Assembly: GCF_007625155.1 (NCBI RefSeq)
Contig: NZ_VMNK01000007.1
Span: 124,001 to 188,000 of the forward strand
Source: Denitromonas halophila
Lineage (GTDB): Bacteria > Pseudomonadota > Gammaproteobacteria > Burkholderiales > Rhodocyclaceae
Reading direction: 5' to 3'
Length of the DNA stretch: 64,000 bases
Position numbers and translations under genes: made by a program
Notes under the pieces: generated by a model
Told to the model about the DNA's origin: nothing
Database searches by the model: none
Seen by the model: only the letters and a program-made list of their open reading frames with translations
Shown here: positions 56,242 through 63,397 of the stretch, one piece after another
Layout: each line of letters starts with the position of its first letter
How positions within the stretch are numbered: the first letter of the stretch is position 1

Positions 56242-56577
56242 ATGGTCACCTGTTTCATCCGCTATCAGATCGACCCCTTCCAGCGTGAGGCCTTCAAGAC
56301 CTACGCGGAAAACTGGGGCCGCATCATCCCGCGCTGCGGCGGGCATCTGCTTGGCTATTTTCTGCCGCACGAGGGAACCAACGACATCGCCTGGGGGTTG
56401 ATCGGCTTCGACAACCTGGCGGCCTACGAACGCTACCGTGCGCGGCTACGCGACGATGCCGAAGGCCGCGCCAACTTTGCCTTCGCGCAGGACGCGCGCT
56501 TCATCCTCCGCGAGGAACGCAGCTTTGTCGACACCGTAGGCGGCACCTTCTGCCAAGTGCCGCAGATGAGGACTTGA
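56242..56577 (+). CDS. NIPSNAP family protein
   Basis: A 111-residue dimeric alpha-beta barrel protein. [40 protein letters not shown] and [16 protein letters not shown] follow the NIPSNAP pattern. Function is generally unknown. It starts 76 bp from the ArsR-type gene in the opposite direction and is followed, after two bases, by an ABM-domain gene, so the two are one operon likely under the palindromic operator. Confidence 0.85.
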   Translation: MVTCFIRYQIDPFQREAFKTYAENWGRIIPRCGGHLLGYFLPHEGTNDIAWGLIGFDNLAAYERYRARLRDDAEGRANFAFAQDARFILREERSFVDTVGGTFCQVPQMRT

Positions 56578-56579
56578 CC

Positions 56580-56945
56580 ATGCTTGCCGTGATCTTTGAA
56601 GTCGAACCCGCCCCCGGCCAGCGCGACGCCTACCTCGACACCGCCGCGGCGCTGCGTCCGCTGCTTGAAACCATCGACGGGTTCATCTCGATCAAACGCT
56701 TCGAAAGCCTGACCCAGCCCGGCAGGCTGCTGTCGCTGTCCTTCTGGCGCGACGAAGCCGCCATACAGTGCTGGCGCACTCTCGAAACACATCGCGCGGC
56801 GCAGGTCGCGGGTAGGCAGCAAGTGTTTGCCGACTACCGGCTGCGGGTCGCCGAGGTGGTGCGCGACTATGGCATGCGCGCCCGTGCCGAAGCGCCCGCC
56901 GACTCACGCGCGCATCACGACGGCAGGGCCGCCACCGGGCGCTGA
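56580..56945 (+). CDS. Antibiotic biosynthesis monooxygenase-domain protein
   Basis: A 121-residue ABM-type protein: MLAVIFEVEPAPGQRDAYLD, LLETIDGFISIKRFESLTQP, LLSLSFWRDEAAIQCWR. This is the enzyme or sensor fold of small heme-free monooxygenases. ATG 56580 is chosen; a TTG two codons earlier is possible. The last 20 residues (AEAPADSRAHHDGRAATG) look disordered and histidine-bearing. Paired with the NIPSNAP gene. Confidence 0.82.
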   Translation: MLAVIFEVEPAPGQRDAYLDTAAALRPLLETIDGFISIKRFESLTQPGRLLSLSFWRDEAAIQCWRTLETHRAAQVAGRQQVFADYRLRVAEVVRDYGMRARAEAPADSRAHHDGRAATGR

Positions 56946-57001
56946 TCACCCCGCCCGGCGGCGGGTATCATGAAACCTCCGCCCATCGCCGAGCGTACCG
57001 A

Positions 57002-57631
57002 TTGAAGCCTGACACCCAAGCCGACGCGCCTGCCGCCCTGCGCGCCCAAGCCCTGAGCGTTGGCGCGCTATCGGCCATCGATTTCACCATCGAGCCGGGG
57101 TGCATCCTCGCCCTGTCCGGCCCGTCCGGTTCGGGCAAAAGCCGACTGCTGCGCGCGCTGGCCGATCTCGACCCGCATGATGGGAGCGTCGCGCTGGGCG
57201 AGCTCACGCAAACCGGGGTCACAGGCCACCGTTGGCGGCAAACGGTGATGATGGTGCCGGCCGACAGCCAGTGGTGGGCCGACACGGTGGGCGAACACTT
57301 CCCCGCCGGCGCGCCCAACGACCTGGACACACTCGGCTTTGGCCCGGAAGTGATGGACTGGCAGGTGAGCCGGCTGTCATCCGGCGAAAAGCAGCGCCTC
57401 GCCCTGCTGCGTGCCGTTGCACACCAGCCGCGCGCGCTCTTGCTGGACGAACCCACCGCCAACCTCGACCCCGACACCACCGCCATCGTCGAAGCCTGGC
57501 TCACCGGGCTGGCCCGGCACCACCGCTGGCCGGTGCTTTGGGTGGCGCACGACCCGGCCCAGATCCAACGCGTGGCCAACGCGCATCTGCGCATTGCCGG
57601 CAAGCAACTGGAAGCGGTGCCATGCAGCTGA
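57002..57631 (+). CDS. fetA: ABC exporter ATPase FetA (YbbL)
   Basis: A 209-residue ABC ATPase. Walker A is GPSGSGKSRLL, the signature is LSSGEKQRLALLRA, Walker B is ALLLDEPTANLD, and the switch histidine is in VLWVAHDPAQI. The SSGE variant of the LSGGQ signature is seen in FetA/YbbL. With FetB it forms an iron-efflux or iron-handling exporter linked to peroxide resistance in E. coli. The start appears to be TTG 57002; it overlaps fetB by ten bases. Confidence 0.87.
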   Translation: MKPDTQADAPAALRAQALSVGALSAIDFTIEPGCILALSGPSGSGKSRLLRALADLDPHDGSVALGELTQTGVTGHRWRQTVMMVPADSQWWADTVGEHFPAGAPNDLDTLGFGPEVMDWQVSRLSSGEKQRLALLRAVAHQPRALLLDEPTANLDPDTTAIVEAWLTGLARHHRWPVLWVAHDPAQIQRVANAHLRIAGKQLEAVPCS

Positions 57632-58425
57632 TCGACCTCGCATGGTGGCAACTTGCTCTCGCGGCCGGACTGGTGCTGGCGCTGGCCGTGTGCACCCAGC
57701 TCGCCCGGCTGGACATCGGCAAGACCATGCTCGTCGCGGCGGTTCGCACCGTGGTGCAACTGAGCCTGATCGGCCTGGTGCTCGAAGCGCTGTTCTCGGT
57801 CGCCGCCCTGCCCTGGATTACGCTGATGGCGGTGGTGATGCTGCTGATGGCCGGCCGCGAAGTCACCGCCCGGCAAAAGCGTCGGCTCACCGGCGGCTGG
57901 GCCTTCGGCATTGGTACGCTGTCGATGTTCATCTCGGCCTTCAGCGTCACCGTGCTCACGCTGGTCGCCATCATCGGCCCCGAACCCTGGTATGCACCGC
58001 AATACGCCATTCCGCTGCTCGGCATGATGCTCGGCAACACCATGACCGGCATCGCCGTCGGCCTCGACCGGCTCACCGACGCGGTGTGGCGCCAGCGCGC
58101 GCTGATTGAAAACCGGCTGATGCTCGGCCATCGCTGGCAAGAGGCCATTGGCGAGGCGCGTCGCGACGCCATGCGCAGCGGCATGATCCCGATCATCAAC
58201 GGCATGGCCGCCGCCGGCATCGTCAGCCTGCCAGGCATGATGACAGGCCAGATCCTGGCCGGCGCCGCACCCACGCTGGCGGTGAAATACCAGATCCTGA
58301 TCATGTTCACGATCACCGTCGGCACCGGCTTCGGCACACTCGCCGCCGTCCTCGCCGCCAGTCGGCGCCTGTTCGATGAGCGCGAGCGGCTGCGGCTGGA
58401 CCGGCTGTCGGCACCGCCCAAATAG
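57622..58425 (+). CDS. fetB: ABC exporter permease FetB (YbbM)
   Basis: A 267-residue membrane protein with about seven helices, of the YbbM/UPF0014 family. ATG 57622 lies inside fetA. Characteristic stretches are QLSLIGLVLEALF, YAIPLLGMMLGNTMTGIAVG, RRDAMRSGMIPIINGMAAAG and SLPGMMTGQILAGA. Together with FetA it would export iron or a related metal. A much longer in-frame extension (to 57232) is an artefact of the overlapping fetA frame. Confidence 0.9.
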   Translation: MQLIDLAWWQLALAAGLVLALAVCTQLARLDIGKTMLVAAVRTVVQLSLIGLVLEALFSVAALPWITLMAVVMLLMAGREVTARQKRRLTGGWAFGIGTLSMFISAFSVTVLTLVAIIGPEPWYAPQYAIPLLGMMLGNTMTGIAVGLDRLTDAVWRQRALIENRLMLGHRWQEAIGEARRDAMRSGMIPIINGMAAAGIVSLPGMMTGQILAGAAPTLAVKYQILIMFTITVGTGFGTLAAVLAASRRLFDERERLRLDRLSAPPK

Positions 58426-58431
58426 CACACC

Positions 58432-58461
58432 GACCGGCGGGGTTTCCCCCGTCGGCCGGTC
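58432..58461. terminator. Shared hairpin between convergent fetB and the multicopper oxidase gene
   Basis: GACCGGC-GGGG-TTTC-CCCC-GTCG-GCCGGTC: 7-bp outer stem and 4-bp inner stem with a 4-base bulge. It lies seven bases from each of the two convergent stop codons, so it probably serves both. Confidence 0.6.
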
Positions 58462-58467
58462 ACGACG

Positions 58468-59532
58468 TCACTTGCCGTGGTGCATCGTCTTGCTGGCCGT
58501 CGCGGGCGGCGGCTGGCTGGGGTCGAAGCCCTTGAAGGCCGGGTTTTCATGCAGGCCGTGGGGTTTCTTCATCGACTCGATCCAGTAGAAGTCCGGGTCG
58601 AACTGCTTGTCCTTCCACATGTAGTAGTCCGGCTTTTCGATATCCTCGTACTCGACCACCAGCATCGAACCAGTGTGGTCCTTGCCGGCATTGCTGGTGT
58701 GATGCTCGATATGGTCGTGCGTCATCCAGATGCCCGGATTGTTCATCTTCACGATCAGGTCGTAGCGCTCGCCCGGCATCATCGGCAGCACATCCACGGC
58801 ATACGGGGTCTCCAGCGGCAAGCCGTCCTTGTGAGTCACCAGCGCGTCGTGGCCATGCAGGTGGAAAGCCGTCGGCGAGGTCGGCGCAAACAGGCGCAAT
58901 CGCAACACGTCGCCCTTCTTGACACGGATCGGCTGGGTGTCGGGGAAGGACTTGCCGTTGATCGAGAAGTAGTCACTCACCTCCCTTGGGTGGCCGCCCT
59001 TGCCGTATTCCTGCGCCACCTCGGAGTTCCAGCCCGAGAACATCAGCACCGCGTCCTTGGTCACGGTCTTCTCGAGCGCGGTCGGCGCTTTGGGATCGAC
59101 GATCAGCGGCCCCCACATGCCGCGCAGGGCAACATGCTCGGCCACGTTCACATGGCAGTGATACCAAAGGCTGCCGGGCTTGTCGGCGATGAAGCGGTAG
59201 GTGTAGCTGTCGCCCGGCTCGATGGCCTCCTGCGTCACGTTGGGTACGCCATCGGACTGCCAGCTGTTGGTCTGGTACACGCCATGCCAGTGGATGGTGT
59301 GGCTGAGGGTGGTGTTGTTGTGCAGCAGCACCTCGACCTCATCGCCCTCCTTCACATGGATCAGCGGACCGGGAACCTGGCCGTTATAGGCCCACACCTT
59401 CACCGCCAGATTCGGCGCGACCTGCAGGTCGACCTCTTCGATGGTCATTTCGAATTTGCGCAGTTCGGCCTGCGCGCTGGCGCTCAGGCCAAGCGCCAGG
59501 CACAGCGCCAGCAGGGTTTGTTTCTTCGTCAT
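58468..59532 (-). CDS. Two-domain multicopper oxidase
   Basis: A 354-residue periplasmic protein; signal MTKKQTLLALCLALGLSASA, cut near AQA-EL. ATG 59532 follows GGAG. Domain 1 has HTIHWHG (HWH 81-83) and WYHCHVNVAEHVALRGM (HCH 125-127, H133, M139), the cysteine, histidine and methionine of a type 1 copper site. Domain 2 has FHLHGHD (224-228) and MTHDHIEHH (272-278), trinuclear-centre histidines but no cysteine. This is the two-domain layout with type 1 copper only in domain 1, related to the ancestors of NirK. It ends with KTMHHGK, possibly copper binding. Last gene of the nirK-led operon. Confidence 0.85.
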   Translation of the reverse strand: MTKKQTLLALCLALGLSASAQAELRKFEMTIEEVDLQVAPNLAVKVWAYNGQVPGPLIHVKEGDEVEVLLHNNTTLSHTIHWHGVYQTNSWQSDGVPNVTQEAIEPGDSYTYRFIADKPGSLWYHCHVNVAEHVALRGMWGPLIVDPKAPTALEKTVTKDAVLMFSGWNSEVAQEYGKGGHPREVSDYFSINGKSFPDTQPIRVKKGDVLRLRLFAPTSPTAFHLHGHDALVTHKDGLPLETPYAVDVLPMMPGERYDLIVKMNNPGIWMTHDHIEHHTSNAGKDHTGSMLVVEYEDIEKPDYYMWKDKQFDPDFYWIESMKKPHGLHENPAFKGFDPSQPPPATASKTMHHGK

Positions 59533-59618
59533 GGTGGTACTCCATTGCATTGAGAACAGGCCGGACAGGCCACCGAAGGCGGCCGTCCGGTTTCGACGAG
59601 GGGCACGCCCTCATCGGC

Positions 59619-59966
59619 TCAGTTTTTCTGACAGCACAGCTCGCGCAGGTGGCCGACCAGTGCGTGGATCTCGTCATCGTTCAGGTTGTCGCCCCAGGGC
59701 GGCATCAGCACCGATTTGTTGATCGACTTGCCGCCGTGCTCGATCACCTTGAACAATTCCTCGTCGGTGCGTGCGGACATCTCCTTGGTATCGGTGTGGT
59801 CGCGCGGCTGGACTGCCATCTGGGCAGCGTTGATGCCTTTGCCGTCGCCCGCCACCCCGTGGCACTGCGTGCAGTAGATCGAGTACAGCTGCTTGCCCGA
59901 GCCGGCCTCGGCCAGCGCGGTGGTACTGACTAGCGACAGGGTCGCTGCGAGTAGCAGGGTCTTCAT
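59619..59966 (-). CDS. Small monoheme cytochrome c
   Basis: A 115-residue cytochrome c with signal MKTLLLAATLSLVSTTALA. Heme motif CTQCH at 32-36 and a likely axial methionine in LMPPWGDNL (M88). A pair of cysteines near the end (LCCQKN) is unusual. ATG 59966 follows GGGGAG and overlaps the preceding diheme cytochrome stop. It is a class I electron carrier of the periplasm, well placed to feed the copper reductase or take electrons to the multicopper oxidase. Confidence 0.88.
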   Translation of the reverse strand: MKTLLLAATLSLVSTTALAEAGSGKQLYSIYCTQCHGVAGDGKGINAAQMAVQPRDHTDTKEMSARTDEELFKVIEHGGKSINKSVLMPPWGDNLNDDEIHALVGHLRELCCQKN

Positions 59967-60655
59967 GGCTGTTTCTCCCCGATGAGCTTGAGATAGTTGG
60001 CCAGCTTGTGCACCGCGGCCGCGTTGGCGTCGCCCACCGGCATCATGGTGTGCGGGTCCCAGGCCGCGGGCTGGGTGATATAGGCACTGATGAACGCCGG
60101 CTGCAGGCGCTGCCAGGCGGTATACAGCTCTGGCCCAGACACGCCGCCCTTGTCGGGGGCATCCTGATGGCAACCGTCACAGCCCTTGAACTTGCCGAAG
60201 TTCATCTGCCCCATGCGCTGAGCGATGCTGCCGGGCTGGTAGGTTTCGGCCGCGATCAGTGCGTCGAAGGGCGTCAGCGTCATCAGGTAGTCGGCCACCT
60301 TGCCCGCCTGCGCGGCATCGAGCGCCGGGTGCTTGGCCAGCGTGGCGGTATCGACCACATCGCCGTCGGCCGAGGGTTTGGCATGTGCCGGCGGGAAAAC
60401 ACCGGCCGGGCGCAGGCGCACCGGATTCTGCAGCCAGCTGTACAGCCATTCACGCCGGAACTTGTTACCGGCAAAATCAAGCGGCGGGGCCTTGCGTTCA
60501 GCCCTTTCGTGTTTGGCTGCCTTGGCGTAGTCGTGATCGAGCGCATGGCAGCTACCGCACTGCTGTTTCACGTCAGCGGCAGTGTCGGCGTGCACAGCCA
60601 AGGGCACGCCGACCGCCAGCACCGCGGCAATGCCGAGAGTCAGTCGTAGTTTCAC
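59963..60655 (-). CDS. Diheme cytochrome c
   Basis: A 230-residue periplasmic cytochrome. GTG 60655 with AAAGGA seven bases before it is preferred to the ATG at 60673. Signal VKLRLTLGIAAVLAVGVPLA. Heme sites are CGSCH (33-37) and CDGCH (159-163); MMPVGD may supply an axial methionine. Between the hemes, FRREWLYSWLQNPVRLRP and PVxxxP-type loops resemble tandem class I domains. It lies between nirK and the small cytochrome and overlaps the latter by four bases. A donor to the NirK-like protein is the simplest role. Confidence 0.88.
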   Translation of the reverse strand: MKLRLTLGIAAVLAVGVPLAVHADTAADVKQQCGSCHALDHDYAKAAKHERAERKAPPLDFAGNKFRREWLYSWLQNPVRLRPAGVFPPAHAKPSADGDVVDTATLAKHPALDAAQAGKVADYLMTLTPFDALIAAETYQPGSIAQRMGQMNFGKFKGCDGCHQDAPDKGGVSGPELYTAWQRLQPAFISAYITQPAAWDPHTMMPVGDANAAAVHKLANYLKLIGEKQP

Positions 60656-60692
60656 GGGAATTCCTTTCGTCATGGTCTGGTCGATCCGCGGC

Positions 60693-61634
60693 TCAACGCA
60701 GGATCAACTGATCGCCCCGCCCTTTGTCGGGGTTGGCGTCCTTGCTGTTCATCAGCACCGTGATACCGCCCTTGAGCGCGTGCTTCATGCTGTGGTCGAC
60801 CAGGGCGTTGTTGGTCGGGCGGTCAGCCGGACTGATCAGGTCGACCACCACCGCATGCGCCGGCGGCACCGACATGGTCTGCATGCCATGCAACACGTTC
60901 TGCGGGTTGCCGTTGTCCCACACCCGATCCCAGATGCCGGCGATCGGGTGAAAGGCAGCCCACTCGTTGATCATGGCGTTCACAAAGTAGATACGCACAC
61001 GCTCGCCGGGCTTGGACTCAAGCGCGATGCTGGCGTTGGCGTCATGCACCGGGTCGTAGTGGAAGACCTTGCCGTTGACCAGCACGCCCTTCCATTTCTC
61101 GCCCGCCGTGCGTTCCTCGGCCGAGGCGCCGGTCTCGTACAGATCGCCGTGCACCAGCACGTATTCACGGTCCGGCTTGGGGTACTTGTCGCTGTAGCCA
61201 GCCTTCGGATCGACGATCACCACGCCGTACATGCCGCGCGAGATGTGCTCGGACATCGAATCGGCGCCACAGTGGTAGATCCACACGCCGGGGTACTCAG
61301 CCTTGAACGAAAACTGCTTCTTCTGCCCCGGTTTGATCGCCTCGAAGTCGGCCAGCACATCAAGACGGCCGGCATGGAAATCCATCGAGTGACTGTTCTT
61401 GTTGCCGGCTTCGTTAAGCAAGGTGAAGTCGACCTCATCGCCTTCCGTGACCCGCACCAGCGGACCGGGAATGGTGCCGCCGAATGTCCACATCGGGGCC
61501 GTGTTGCCGGCGTTGTCGATCGCCAGATCGAGTTCGCGTACCGGGATCTCCACCTTGTGGGTAGCTGCCAGAACATTGGCGCTTGCCAGGGCCGCGGTCA
61601 GCAGCACCATGGCAGTCAGGGGACGTTGTCTCAT
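60693..61634 (-). CDS. nirK: NirK-like copper-containing nitrite reductase
   Basis: A 313-residue two-domain copper protein with signal peptide (MRQRPLTAMVLLTAALASAN). All ligand positions of NirK are found: HSMDFH supplies H82, the catalytic aspartate D85 and H87; YHCGADSMSEHISRGM supplies H121, C122, H130, M135; H229 in AAFHPIAGIW (catalytic histidine) and H281 in LVDHSMK. The loop from C122 to H130 is one residue shorter than in classical NirK and the usual tryptophan before that histidine is a glutamate, so it is a divergent clade. ATG 61634 follows GGAGAA; the ATG nine codons earlier is less likely. It reduces nitrite to NO, if it functions as its ligands suggest. Confidence 0.8.
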   Translation of the reverse strand: MRQRPLTAMVLLTAALASANVLAATHKVEIPVRELDLAIDNAGNTAPMWTFGGTIPGPLVRVTEGDEVDFTLLNEAGNKNSHSMDFHAGRLDVLADFEAIKPGQKKQFSFKAEYPGVWIYHCGADSMSEHISRGMYGVVIVDPKAGYSDKYPKPDREYVLVHGDLYETGASAEERTAGEKWKGVLVNGKVFHYDPVHDANASIALESKPGERVRIYFVNAMINEWAAFHPIAGIWDRVWDNGNPQNVLHGMQTMSVPPAHAVVVDLISPADRPTNNALVDHSMKHALKGGITVLMNSKDANPDKGRGDQLILR

Positions 61635-61652
61635 ATCGGTTCTCCAGAGGTT

Positions 61653-61668
61653 GTGGCTCAAATGCCAC
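61653..61668. promoter_or_regulatory. Inverted repeat GTGGC-N6-GCCAC upstream of nirK
   Basis: GTGGC (61653-61657) and GCCAC (61664-61668) flank TCAAAT, just upstream of the nirK ribosome site. It may be an operator or an mRNA hairpin. Confidence 0.4.
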
Positions 61669-61682
61669 TTGACCTATATCAA
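61669..61682. promoter_or_regulatory. FNR/Dnr-type box in the nirK/norR spacer
   Basis: TTGACCTATATCAA matches TTGAY-N4-ATCAA. Its centre (61675.5) is 35 bases from a TATATT at 61708-61713, a class II layout for a promoter reading toward norR. It is too close to the nirK start codon for a standard class II activator on that side. Confidence 0.65.
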
Positions 61683-61693
61683 TATTCGGACCA
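61678..61693 (-). promoter_or_regulatory. Weak sigma54 match for the nirK operon
   Basis: On the minus strand TGGTCCGAATATTGAT has TGG and TTG boxes at the right spacing, but GA replaces the invariant GC of the -12 box. NorR works with sigma54, so a site is expected on this side; this is the best candidate but it overlaps the FNR box. Confidence 0.35.
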
Positions 61694-61736
61694 GAATAAT
61701 TTCTCCTTATATTTCATGAAGTTATTATTCAATGCC

Positions 61737-61773
61737 GTCAGAATGACAGCACAACGAAAGTTGTATTAATGAC
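61737..61773. promoter_or_regulatory. Two NorR-type enhancer sites GT-N7-AC
   Basis: GTCAGAATGAC (61737-61747) and GTATTAATGAC (61763-61773) each fit the NorR GT-(N7)-AC core, 26 bases apart, about 50-90 bases upstream of the sigma54 candidate of the nirK operon and inside the norR leader. E. coli NorR uses three such sites; a third is not clear here. Confidence 0.65.
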
Positions 61774-61788
61774 AACATCGATATCTAA

Positions 61789-63330
61789 ATGACAACGCAC
61801 GCAACTTTCCTCAACCTGGCTGGCGCCGTGGCCGACCTGTCCAAGGCCATGCCCCGGGAGCAACGCTATGCGCGCCTGCTAGAAGCCTTCTTCAACAGCT
61901 TTCCGTGCGATGCCATCGCCCTGCTCGAACGCGACGGCGATCAGCTGGTGCCGCGCGCCGTGCACGGGCTCAGCCCCGACACCATGGGCCGGCGTTTCGT
62001 CATTCGCGACCAGCCGCGACTGGCGCAAATCGTGCACAGCGCCGAGCCGGTGCGCTTTCCGGCCGACTCCGCCCTGCCTGACCCCTACGACGGTCTGGTC
62101 GACAAGGCGGGCGACCACCTCTACGTCCATGACTGCATGGGCGCCTCGCTGTACATCGACGGCCAGCCCTGGGGCGTGGTCACCCTCGACGCGATGACGC
62201 CGGGCAGCTTCGATGCCATCGACGCAGACGTCTTCCGCGCCTTCGTGGCCGTGGCCGCCGCCACCGTGCGGGCGGCCGACTGGATCGTGCGTCTTGAGGA
62301 GCAGCTCGAGCGCCATCACCGCATCCAGCGCGCCGAGCCTCACGACGGCACGGTCGACGAACTGATCGGCCAGAGCGTGATCATCGACCAGCTCAAGCGT
62401 GAAGCGCAGACCGTTGCGCCATCCGATCTGCCAACCCTGATCCTGGGAGAGACCGGCGTCGGCAAAGAGCTGGTGGCACGAATGATCCACCGCCACTCGA
62501 CCCGGGGAAAGGAGCCGATGGTCTATCTCAACTGTGCCGCGCTGCCAGAAACAATCGCCGAGAGCGAACTCTTCGGCCACCAGCGCGGCGCCTTCTCCGG
62601 CGCCACCGACGACCGGATCGGCAAGTTCGAACTGGCGCACGAAGGCACGCTCTTTCTCGACGAGGTCGGCGAGTTGCCGCTGACAGTGCAGGCCAAGCTG
62701 CTGAGGGCGCTGCAAAATGGCGAGATCCAGCGCATCGGCAGCGACCGGCACCATCGCGTCGACGTGCGCGTGATCGCCGCCACCAACCGCGATCTGAAAA
62801 GCGAAGTGGCCGCCGGGCGTTTCCGCGCCGACCTCTACCATCGCCTCAGCGTCTATCCCCTATTGGTGCCGCCGCTACGCGAACGCGGCGATGACGTGTT
62901 GCTGCTGGCCGGCTACTTCATCGAACGCAACCAACGCCGCCTTGGGCTGCACGGCGTACGACTGAGCCGTCGGGCCCGCCAGTGGCTGACCCACTATGAC
63001 TGGCCTGGCAACGTACGTGAGCTTGAACACACCCTGTCGCGCGCCATGATTCGCGCGCTCAGCGCCGCACCATCGCGCGAGCGGGTGATCGAACTGGGCA
63101 TCCAGCACCTTGGCACCGAGGCCCTGCCGATGCCCGAAGAAGTCGTCGCCGCCACCGAGACCACAGACCCGACGCCCCGGCCGCTGGACGAAGTCATCGA
63201 CCACTGCCGGCGCAAGATCATCCTGACCCGCCTCAAGCACCATGACGGCAACAAGGCCGCTGCGGCCCGCTCGCTCGGCATCGACCGCGGCAACTTCCAC
63301 CGCCTGCTGCGCAAACTGAATCTATCCTGA
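61789..63330 (+). CDS. norR: NorR-like sigma54-dependent regulator (nitric oxide sensor)
   Basis: A 513-residue NorR-type activator. The N-terminal GAF domain (about 1-170) includes QPRLAQI, LPDPYDGL and VVTLDAM, positions that hold the arginine and aspartates of the NO-binding non-heme iron in E. coli NorR. The AAA+ domain has GETGVGKE (220-227), the sigma54 loop GAFSGA (267-272; usually GAFTGA) and LFLDEVGEL. A Fis-type helix-turn-helix ends it (KAAAARSLGIDRGNFHRLL). It is divergent from the nirK operon with GT-N7-AC sites between, so the copper/cytochrome operon is the probable target. No norVW or norB is in view. Confidence 0.85.
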   Translation: MTTHATFLNLAGAVADLSKAMPREQRYARLLEAFFNSFPCDAIALLERDGDQLVPRAVHGLSPDTMGRRFVIRDQPRLAQIVHSAEPVRFPADSALPDPYDGLVDKAGDHLYVHDCMGASLYIDGQPWGVVTLDAMTPGSFDAIDADVFRAFVAVAAATVRAADWIVRLEEQLERHHRIQRAEPHDGTVDELIGQSVIIDQLKREAQTVAPSDLPTLILGETGVGKELVARMIHRHSTRGKEPMVYLNCAALPETIAESELFGHQRGAFSGATDDRIGKFELAHEGTLFLDEVGELPLTVQAKLLRALQNGEIQRIGSDRHHRVDVRVIAATNRDLKSEVAAGRFRADLYHRLSVYPLLVPPLRERGDDVLLLAGYFIERNQRRLGLHGVRLSRRARQWLTHYDWPGNVRELEHTLSRAMIRALSAAPSRERVIELGIQHLGTEALPMPEEVVAATETTDPTPRPLDEVIDHCRRKIILTRLKHHDGNKAAAARSLGIDRGNFHRLLRKLNLS

Positions 63331-63397
63331 GCGCCACCCGCTGCCGCCCAGACGCTTGTCATCTATAGTGAGCATTCATATCCGCGGAGAGATCGAC

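Noticed and set aside
61635-61682. FNR box as a class II activator site for nirK
   Set aside because: The box centre would place transcription start at the nirK start codon, leaving no room for the GGAGAA ribosome site; it fits the norR direction better.
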